Shown here one piece after another: positions 23,931 through 29,940 of a stretch of 29,940 nucleotides of DNA. Both the position numbers and the translations under genes were made by a program. The notes below the pieces were generated by a model that was not told where the DNA came from, made no database searches, and was given only the letters and a program-made list of their open reading frames with translations. The first letter of the stretch is position 1. Each line of letters opens with the position of its first letter. The stretch comes from CAZWDL01 sp964632995 (GTDB taxonomy: Bacteria; Bacteroidota; Bacteroidia; Chitinophagales; Saprospiraceae): positions 1 to 29,940 of the forward strand of contig CAZWDL010000095.1 of the NCBI GenBank assembly GCA_964632995.1. The letters are read 5' to 3'.

Positions 23931-26585
23931 ATGAAAATCAAGGCAGCACATAGCCAATCGGTTAAAGAAATTCAAAATAAACTGGATACCGATCCGGAGC
24001 GGGGGTTGAGCGAGAAGGAGGTATCCCAGCGTCTGAAGGAATACGGACACAACAAACTGGAAGAACACGAGCGGGTATCAATCTGGCAGATTTTACTGGA
24101 TCAGGTTAATACGCCCGTCATTTATCTGCTCGGCGCCGCGGCTATCCTATCCTTTGCCTTCGGCGATATTCCGGAGGGGAGTTTTATTTTAGTCGTTATT
24201 CTGATTAATGCCGCCATCGGTTTTTATATGGAATACCGCGCCCGGGAGTCCATGCAGGCCTTGCGGCAAATGGACAAACTTCAGGCACACGTCATTCGGG
24301 AAGGAGAACAGCATAAAATTGATGCGGCGGAAATCGTTCCCGGCGACTTGCTGGTAGTTGAACCCGGTGATCTGATAGCAGCTGATGCTCGGCTGATCGA
24401 CACTTCGGAGGTCGAAATAAACGAATCGGCGCTGACCGGGGAATCTGTGCCGGTCAGTAAAGCTATAGAACCGGTGGATGAAAATACCGCCCTGGCCGAC
24501 CGGAGCTGCATGGTGTACAAAGGTACGGCTGCCACCCGCGGCAAAGCTCGGGGAATTGTCGTGGCTACCGGTATGGACACGGAGATCGGCGCCATCTCCG
24601 AAATGGTGCAGTCGGCCGAAGGAGAAGATGTGCCGCTGGATAAAAAACTGGCCGGGTTGACCCGCCGCTTGATCTGGGTCGTTCTGGGAATGGCCGCGGT
24701 GCTGGGCGCCGTTACTTCGGTAACCGGGCAGGATTTATATACCATCGTACAAACCGCTATTGCCTGGGCGATCGCGGCTACTCCGGAAGGACTGCCCATC
24801 GTCGCCAGTATTGCACTGGCCCGGGGCATGCTCCGCCTGGCCGATCACCAGGTCATCGTCAAAAAGCTGTCAGCAGTAGAGGCCCTGGGGGAAACAAATG
24901 TCATTTTTACGGATAAAACAGGCACCCTTACGGAAAATAAATTAACCGTAAAAGTGCTCGCCAATCTGGAGGAGGAGATGAAGGTGGAAGATGCCGGCCT
25001 TTTTGAAAATCCGGAGAAAGTCAGGGAAGATCCCTATCTGAACCACTTTTTTCTCATTTCCGTGCTGGCCAATGATGCAAAGCTCGATGCGGAAAATGAC
25101 GAAAATAATCAGGGGGACCCGCTGGAAATTGCGCTGCTGCGCTTCGGACAACGCATTGATGAGGAACTCATGGCGGACTTGCGCGCCCGGGAGCGTATCG
25201 CGGAAGATCCCTTCGACTCGGAGGATATGGTGATGGGAACGGTTTACCGCTTTGATGATGACCATTATTACACCGCGGGCAAAGGGGCTGCCGGCCCGAT
25301 GCTCGAGCGTTGTTCGAAGATACTCCGGCGCAATGGAGAAACGGAACCTCTGGAAGAGGAAGACCGGGAAAAGTGGCAGCAAAAAAATGACGAGCTGGCC
25401 GAGCGGGGGCTGCGCACACTGGTTTTTGCTTGTCGGGAAACGGAGGAGCCTCCAGAGGGAGTAGAAGAAGAAGACTTCTTATACAATCTCACCCTCATCG
25501 GACTGATGGGCTTTATCGACCCGCCCCGGAAGGACGTAGCAGAGGCCATAAAAATTTGCCATGAAGCCGGCATCGAAGTGGTGATGGTGACGGGTGACCA
25601 TCCCGGAACGGCGCGCAACGTAGCCGAGCAAATTTACCTGGTCGACGGCGACGGCGCCAAGGATTTGAACAGCGAGGAAATTAAGGAAGTGTCTGATAGT
25701 GAGATCACCAAAGCTTCCATTTTCTCCCGCGTCAGCCCGGGCGAAAAGCTGGATATCGTCGAAAAATTCCAAAAGCAGGGTAAAATCGTGGGAATGACGG
25801 GCGACGGGGTCAACGATGCACCCGCCCTCAAAAAGGCGGATATCGGCATCGCTATGGGCCGGCGGGGTACCGAAGTGGCCAAGGAAACGGCGGATCTGGT
25901 ACTGAAAGATGATTCCTTTCCCTCCATAATCCAGGCCATCCGGGAGGGGCGTATTGTTTTTAGTAATATACGGAAATTCATCGTCTATCAGCTTTCCTAT
26001 CACCTCGGAGAAATTTTCGTCATCGCCGCTATCAGTTTTTCACTGCTGACCTTGCCGCTGCTACCGTTGCAGTTGTTGTTTCTCAATATCCTTTCCGACG
26101 TTTTTCCGGCCCTGGCGCTCGGTATCGGCGAGGGCCGGGAAGGGGTGATGAAAGAACCGCCAAAAGATCCCGATGAGCCTTTTTTGCATCGCGCCAGTTG
26201 GGTGTCTATCGTTACTTTCGCCGTGGTGATCGCCGCCAGTGTTTCGGGAGCCTATCTCTGGGCGTATTTGAAGTGGGGCTTGTCCCATGAGATGAGTAAT
26301 GACGTGGCCTTCTTCTCTCTGGCTTTTGCCCAACTGCTCCACGTATTCGACATGCGCGATGCCGACGAACCCATCTTTTTCAATCAGGTCACCCGCAACA
26401 AATACATCTGGATGGCGCTCGCCTTTTGTACAGCTGCTTTGGCTGTGGCCTATTTGATCCCGGGATTGCGCGAGCTGTTAGGATTCGAACAGTTGGGAAT
26501 GCGTGAGTGGATACTGGTAGCTATTGCCAGCGTGTTGCCCATCATCATTAGTCAAATCCTGAAGGCAGTATTCAAATTATTCTAA
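23931..26585 (+). CDS. Cation-transporting P-type ATPase (P2A, Ca2+-ATPase-like)
   Basis: This 884-residue inner-membrane pump has a cation ATPase N-terminal domain (VSQRLKEYGHNKLEEHE), ten predicted TM helices and all catalytic motifs: ALTGESVPVSK (actuator, about 168), the phosphorylated Asp in FTDKTGTLTENK (about 328), and VGMTGDGVNDAPALKKADIG (hinge). Ion-site residues follow SERCA in M4 (AATPEGLP) and M6 (FLNILSDVFPALALG; Asn, Ser, Asp). In M5 the SERCA Asn is replaced by His (LSYHLGEIF), so one of the two Ca2+ sites may be altered. Ca2+ or another divalent or alkali cation export is likely. The ATG is preceded by AAAAATTA, a normal leader for this phylum. It is followed 17 bases later by ppsA in the same operon. 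Confidence 0.93.
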   Translation: MKIKAAHSQSVKEIQNKLDTDPERGLSEKEVSQRLKEYGHNKLEEHERVSIWQILLDQVNTPVIYLLGAAAILSFAFGDIPEGSFILVVILINAAIGFYMEYRARESMQALRQMDKLQAHVIREGEQHKIDAAEIVPGDLLVVEPGDLIAADARLIDTSEVEINESALTGESVPVSKAIEPVDENTALADRSCMVYKGTAATRGKARGIVVATGMDTEIGAISEMVQSAEGEDVPLDKKLAGLTRRLIWVVLGMAAVLGAVTSVTGQDLYTIVQTAIAWAIAATPEGLPIVASIALARGMLRLADHQVIVKKLSAVEALGETNVIFTDKTGTLTENKLTVKVLANLEEEMKVEDAGLFENPEKVREDPYLNHFFLISVLANDAKLDAENDENNQGDPLEIALLRFGQRIDEELMADLRARERIAEDPFDSEDMVMGTVYRFDDDHYYTAGKGAAGPMLERCSKILRRNGETEPLEEEDREKWQQKNDELAERGLRTLVFACRETEEPPEGVEEEDFLYNLTLIGLMGFIDPPRKDVAEAIKICHEAGIEVVMVTGDHPGTARNVAEQIYLVDGDGAKDLNSEEIKEVSDSEITKASIFSRVSPGEKLDIVEKFQKQGKIVGMTGDGVNDAPALKKADIGIAMGRRGTEVAKETADLVLKDDSFPSIIQAIREGRIVFSNIRKFIVYQLSYHLGEIFVIAAISFSLLTLPLLPLQLLFLNILSDVFPALALGIGEGREGVMKEPPKDPDEPFLHRASWVSIVTFAVVIAASVSGAYLWAYLKWGLSHEMSNDVAFFSLAFAQLLHVFDMRDADEPIFFNQVTRNKYIWMALAFCTAALAVAYLIPGLRELLGFEQLGMREWILVAIASVLPIIISQILKAVFKLF

Positions 26586-26602
26586 ACAAACTAAAAAGCA
26601 TT

Positions 26603-29032
26603 ATGGCATCCTATATCAAGCATTTTAAAGACATTCGCCATACCGACGGCGCTCAGGTAGGGGGCAAAAATGCCTCCCTGGGGGAAATGATTCACGAATT
26701 ATCCGAACAGGGCGTCCGGGTGCCGGGCGGCTTTGCTACTACGGCCGAAGCCTACTGGCATTTTGTCGATGAGAACGACCTCCGGCAGCCGCTGCAGGAA
26801 GCACTGGCGGAACTGGACCGGGAGGATTTTTCCAATCTTGAAGAAATTGGAAAAAAGACGCGTAAGCTTATCCGCGAGGCCCAGATGCCCGGCGATTTGG
26901 CGAAAGCCATTAAAGAAGCTTACGCCGCCATGAAGGAGCGCGAAAAGGAGATGAGCAGCGTCGCCGTCCGCAGCAGCGCTACCGCCGAGGACCTGCCGAA
27001 AGCCAGCTTCGCCGGACAGCACGAGACCTTCCTCAACATCCGTGGCGCCGAAGAGGTAGTGAAATACGTGCAGCGCTGTATAGAATCGCTGTTTACCGAC
27101 CGGGCGATCAAGTACCGGGAAGACAACGGCTTCGAACACATGAAGGTCGCCCTCTCCGCCGGTGTGCAACGCATGGTGCGCGCCGACAAGGCCTCCGCCG
27201 GCGTAGCCTTCACCATTGCCCCGGATTCGGGCTTTGACCAGGTCGTCTTCATCAACGGCGCCTGGGGCCTGGGGGAAAACGTCGTGCAGGGCACGGTCAA
27301 TGCCGATGAATACTATGTGTTCAAGCCTTCCCTGGAAAAAGATAAATACGCCATCATTTCCAAAAAACCTGGTCGCAAGGCCAAGACCATGATATTCGCC
27401 GGGGAAGGGGAGGAAGCGACAACACTCAATACGGATACACCGGAGGATAAACGATATCGCTTCGTACTCAATGATGAGGAAGTACATCAGCTGGCCCGCT
27501 GGTGCGTGATCATCGAAGAGCACTACGAAAAGGCTATGGATATAGAATGGGCCAAGGACGGCGCGTCGGGCCAGCTCTTCATCGTGCAGGCCCGCCCGGA
27601 AACGGTGCATTCCCAGAAAAAGGGCTCCAAACTGAAAAAATACGAGTTAAAAGAAAAAGGACAGGTGCTGGCCGAAGGTACCGGCATCGGTGGTAAAATC
27701 GCCAGCGGTAAGGCGCGCCTGCTTTCTTCGCCGGAAGAGTCGGAAAAGCTTCAGGAAGGCGAAGTACTGGTGACCGACAGGACCAACCCCGACTGGGATC
27801 CGGTGCTGGAGAAAGCTTCGGCGATCGTGACCAATAGCGGCGGCCGGACCAGCCACGCCGCTATTGTCGCGCGGGAGATAGGTGCAGTCGCCGTCATCGG
27901 CGCTAAAGACGCTACGGAAAAGATCAAGGATGGACAAGAGGTGACTGTTTCGGCTGCCGGCGGCAACGTGGGGAGGGTCTTCGAGGGCAAACTGGATTGG
28001 GAAGAACAGGAAATCGACCTCGATGAATTCGAATCGCCCGAGACCGAGGTCATGCTCATCCTCGCCGATCCGGATCACGCCTTTCAGGATGCCATGTATC
28101 CCACCGACGGCGTCGGCCTGATGCGGCTGGAGTTTGTAATCAACAACTCTATTGAGGCACACCCTCTGGCGCTGGTACATTTCGATGAGCTGGAAGACCA
28201 GGAAGTCAAAGCCAGGATCAACGAACTGACCATCAACTACGAAGATAAGGAGCAATATTTCGTCGATGAGCTGGCTATGGCAGTAGGCGCCATTGCCGCT
28301 TCCTTTTACCCCCGTGATGTCATCGTACGCATGAGCGATTTCAAAACCAATGAGTACGCCAATCTGCTGGGCGGAGAGGCTTTCGAACCTAAAGAGGAAA
28401 ACCCGATGCTTGGCTTCCGCGGCGCCTCCCGTTACTACAGCGACGCTTACCGGGAGGGCTTTCGCCTGGAATGCGCGGCCATGAAAAAGGTGCGCGAGGA
28501 TATGGGACTGGACAATGTCATCCTGATGATTCCTTTCTGCCGCACCGTTGAGGAAGGGAAAAAAGTGCTGGATCAAATGGCGGAATACGGACTGAAGCGC
28601 GGCGAAAACGGCCTGCAGGTGTACGTGATGACCGAAATTCCGAGCAACGTGTTGCTCGCCGATCAGTTTGCCGAGATATTCGACGGCTTCTCCATCGGAT
28701 CCAATGACCTGACCCAGCTCACCCTGGGCGTCGACCGGGATTCGGAGATCGTCAAAGATTTATTTGATGAGCGAAACGAGGCCGTGAAGCGAATGCTGGC
28801 CATGGCTATTAAACAAGCGAAGGAAAAAGGGGTAAAGATCGGTCTGTGTGGCCAGGCGCCCAGCGACTTCCCGGAAATGGCGCGCTTCCTGGTCGAGCAA
28901 GGCATCGACAGCATCTCCTTCAACCCGGATGCACTGCTGCAGGGGATCGAGAATATCCTGGAGGCGCAAAGTTCGCAGGACGGCCGTGCTTACGGGGATC
29001 GGCACGCGGAGGCGCGGAGTTCGCGGAGTTAG
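26603..29032 (+). CDS. ppsA: Phosphoenolpyruvate synthase
   Basis: This 809-residue enzyme (EC 2.7.9.2) makes PEP from pyruvate and ATP, releasing AMP and phosphate, for gluconeogenesis. The ATP-grasp domain begins VGGKNASLGEMIHELSEQGV and contains SSVAVRSSATAEDLPKASFA and VQARPETVHSQ. The phosphohistidine swivel domain has NSGGRTSHAAIVARE (His near 418). The C-terminal PEP/pyruvate barrel has GLMRLEFVI, MIPFCRTVEEGKKV, FSIGSNDLTQLTLGVDRDS and the catalytic Cys in IGLCGQAPSDFPE (about 748). Family proteins usually stop soon after NPDALLQGIENILEAQ. Here the last roughly 24 codons (SSQDGRAYGDRHAEARSSRS end) are encoded by a 57 bp tandem repeat that has invaded the 3' end. It lies 17 bases after the P-type ATPase gene and is probably co-transcribed with it. 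Confidence 0.96.
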   Translation: MASYIKHFKDIRHTDGAQVGGKNASLGEMIHELSEQGVRVPGGFATTAEAYWHFVDENDLRQPLQEALAELDREDFSNLEEIGKKTRKLIREAQMPGDLAKAIKEAYAAMKEREKEMSSVAVRSSATAEDLPKASFAGQHETFLNIRGAEEVVKYVQRCIESLFTDRAIKYREDNGFEHMKVALSAGVQRMVRADKASAGVAFTIAPDSGFDQVVFINGAWGLGENVVQGTVNADEYYVFKPSLEKDKYAIISKKPGRKAKTMIFAGEGEEATTLNTDTPEDKRYRFVLNDEEVHQLARWCVIIEEHYEKAMDIEWAKDGASGQLFIVQARPETVHSQKKGSKLKKYELKEKGQVLAEGTGIGGKIASGKARLLSSPEESEKLQEGEVLVTDRTNPDWDPVLEKASAIVTNSGGRTSHAAIVAREIGAVAVIGAKDATEKIKDGQEVTVSAAGGNVGRVFEGKLDWEEQEIDLDEFESPETEVMLILADPDHAFQDAMYPTDGVGLMRLEFVINNSIEAHPLALVHFDELEDQEVKARINELTINYEDKEQYFVDELAMAVGAIAASFYPRDVIVRMSDFKTNEYANLLGGEAFEPKEENPMLGFRGASRYYSDAYREGFRLECAAMKKVREDMGLDNVILMIPFCRTVEEGKKVLDQMAEYGLKRGENGLQVYVMTEIPSNVLLADQFAEIFDGFSIGSNDLTQLTLGVDRDSEIVKDLFDERNEAVKRMLAMAIKQAKEKGVKIGLCGQAPSDFPEMARFLVEQGIDSISFNPDALLQGIENILEAQSSQDGRAYGDRHAEARSSRS

Positions 29033-29125
29033 CAGGGCGGCTATGCTTACGGGGATCGGCACGCGGAGGCGCGGAGTTCGCGGAGTTAACAGGACGGCCG
29101 TGCTTACGGGAATCGGCACGCGGAG
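28960..29125. repeat. 57 bp tandem repeat, about 3 copies, overlapping the ppsA 3' end
   Basis: The marker GCTTACGGG occurs at 28988, 29045 and 29102, exactly 57 bases apart. Each unit contains GGCACGCGGAG, GGCGCGGAGTTCGCGGAGTT and AGGACGGCC or a variant. The first unit lacks 9 bases of the doubled GCGGAGTT section and the last is truncated at 29125. The ppsA stop codon (29030-29032) falls inside the second unit. The spacing has no variable spacers, so it is not CRISPR. Confidence 0.85.
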
Positions 29126-29170
29126 CAAATAGGTTGTTGTAAGAAGAAAGGCCGGGGGATAGTTCAATTT

Positions 29171-29240
29171 GCGCCTCTGCGTGCGGCCCTTATGTCAGCG
29201 CGGCTGCCCCGCCTGCTTTGCGTCCTTTGCGCCTCTGTGG
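29171..29240. repeat. GC-rich dispersed repeat, single copy
   Basis: This copy holds GCGCCTCTGCGTGCGGCCCT, then TCAGCGCGGCTGCCCCGCC and CTTTGCGTCCTTTGCGCCTC. The same blocks in the same order recur at 29796-29895. It is non-coding and lies between ppsA and the GxxExxY gene. Confidence 0.8.
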
Positions 29241-29272
29241 GAGATCCACTGTTAGCCCGGTAAATCCCCAAT

Positions 29273-29653
29273 TCACAATCCATTCACCATTCGTTTTATC
29301 CCATCTTTCATCAACTCAACATTGAAATTTAGCATTAACCCCAGTTTCAACTCGCTAAGTCTCAGATAAGTAAGAAGAACTTTATAATAGGTTGGTGGGA
29401 TTTTTTCAATGGATTTAATTTCTACAATGACTTTTCGCTCGACCACCAAATCAGCCCGGAAGGATTTACCAAGGGCATATCCTTTGTACATTGCCGGAAC
29501 CATCTTCTGCCGTTCCACTTCCCTGCCTCGTATCGCTGTGAGCTCGTACCACAGGGCTTCCTCATAAACTGATTCCAGTAACCCAGGACCAAGATTTCTA
29601 TGTACCTCTATAGCCGCATCGACAACAATCTTTGATATCTCATTCTCATGCAT
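29273..29653 (-). CDS. GxxExxY protein (PD-(D/E)XK-like family)
   Basis: This is a complete 126-residue protein. The N-terminal part IVVDAAIEVHRNLGPGLLES followed by VYEEALWYEL contains the family-naming G..E..Y motif (GLLESVY). Next come SFRADLVVERKVIVEIKSIE, with Asp and the E-x-K pair spaced like a PD-(D/E)XK nuclease core, and YLRLSELKLGLMLNFNVELM. The function of the family is unknown despite its nuclease-like residues. These genes are often found singly among repeats, as here: dispersed repeats flank it on both sides. The start is MHENEISK. The upstream sequence is AT-rich. Confidence 0.92.
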   Translation of the reverse strand: MHENEISKIVVDAAIEVHRNLGPGLLESVYEEALWYELTAIRGREVERQKMVPAMYKGYALGKSFRADLVVERKVIVEIKSIEKIPPTYYKVLLTYLRLSELKLGLMLNFNVELMKDGIKRMVNGL

Positions 29654-29795
29654 AGTTCTAGAATGGCATTTTTAAATAATACAGGAAAAAAGCCGATAGC
29701 AGGAAAAATTCGTAAGAAGGGCAAAGAGACTTTGAATTAAAATCTTGCCATATATAAGACTTTATCTGAAAAGAAAAAGTTCGCATATGATAAGC
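29654..29795. other. Short AT-rich intergenic stretch
   Basis: This is the leader of the GxxExxY gene and unassigned AT-rich DNA up to the terminal repeats. No gene was seen. Confidence 0.5.
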
Positions 29796-29895
29796 TGTCA
29801 GCGCGGCTGCCCCGCCCGCTCTGCGTCCTTTGCGCCTCCGCGTGCGGCCCTTCTGTCAGCGCGGCTGCCCCGCCCGCTTTGCGTCCTTTGCGCCT
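29796..29895. repeat. GC-rich repeat, two tandem copies with 58 bp period
   Basis: TGTCAGCGCGGCTGCCCCGC begins at 29796 and again at 29854. Each copy continues CTTTGCGTCCTTTGCGCCT or nearly so. The first copy also carries CCGCGTGCGGCCCTTC, linking the two units. The block arrangement resembles the reverse complement of the 57 bp unit at the ppsA end (CGCCTCCGCGTGC ... GCCGCCCTGC ... CTCCGCGAACTCCG), so all three sites probably belong to one family in opposite orientations. Confidence 0.8.
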
Positions 29896-29940
29896 TACAA
29901 CGACCTTTTTTTAAGATACAGACTAACGGCATCGATTAAG

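Noticed and set aside
27647..28576. 309-codon minus-strand open frame
   Set aside because: It is a shadow of ppsA produced by GC-biased codon use.
28960..29125. CRISPR array
   Set aside because: Units are contiguous 57-mers without unique spacers, and no cas gene is present.
29745..29939. 64-codon open frame at the right edge
   Set aside because: It is built almost entirely from the GC-rich repeats.

Overview
The window looks like chromosomal DNA of a Bacteroidota bacterium, most likely a Saprospiria/Lewinella-type lineage. This is inferred from protein style only: a TPR-histidine kinase-receiver-cyclase hybrid sensor, a relic of a propeller-type hybrid sensor, lipoproteins, A-rich start regions without clear Shine-Dalgarno sequences, and GC-rich dispersed intergenic repeats. 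No rRNA, tRNA, CRISPR array, prophage or complete insertion sequence was seen.

Layout. 1-383 (-) is the 5' part of a Tat-exported sugar phosphate isomerase/epimerase that runs off the left edge. A TfoX-N protein (593-928 +) and a secreted CotH-kinase-like protein (947-2002 -) follow. A small inverted-repeat element (2082-2378) precedes a two-gene inositol operon: myo-inositol oxygenase (2466-3293 +) and a sodium:solute symporter (3298-4914 +). Next are an NTF2-like lipoprotein (5038-5592 +), a decayed family 8 polysaccharide lyase (5643-6278 -) and a 1262-residue hybrid sensor/nucleotide cyclase (6279-10067 -). The 1 kb gap after it holds a dead fragment of a propeller-type sensor and other decayed sequence. 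An amino acid permease and a cation/Ca2+ exchanger form an operon (11054-13316 +). A PAS-PAS-kinase-receiver gene (13337-15204 -) is split by a one-base shift in a C/G homopolymer, and a second copy of the inverted-repeat element lies just upstream of its start. A receiver-only protein (15606-15983 +), a secreted vWA protein (15992-16687 -), a GMC oxidoreductase relic, an aquaglyceroporin (17231-17956 -) and a 14-TM MFS transporter (18128-19705 -) follow.

The most coherent functional block is at the right. A fused beta-phosphoglucomutase-like/trehalose-6-phosphate phosphatase (22261-23814 -) overlaps a GH65 disaccharide phosphorylase (19772-22261 -) at TAATG. Together they could make trehalose from trehalose-6-P and recycle it through beta-glucose-1-P to glucose-6-P. 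Divergent from them, across a 116 bp gap, are a Ca2+-type P-type ATPase (23931-26585 +) and phosphoenolpyruvate synthase (26603-29032 +). The three trehalose-related domains are the set found in one polypeptide in mycobacterial OtsB1, whose gene lies near a P-type ATPase gene (ctpF) in the M. tuberculosis dormancy regulon. The 3' end of ppsA has been taken over by a 57 bp tandem repeat whose relatives recur near the right edge around a GxxExxY-family gene.

At least three genes are relics (polysaccharide lyase, GMC oxidoreductase, propeller sensor) and one kinase is frameshifted, so the window combines well-kept metabolic operons with ongoing gene decay.
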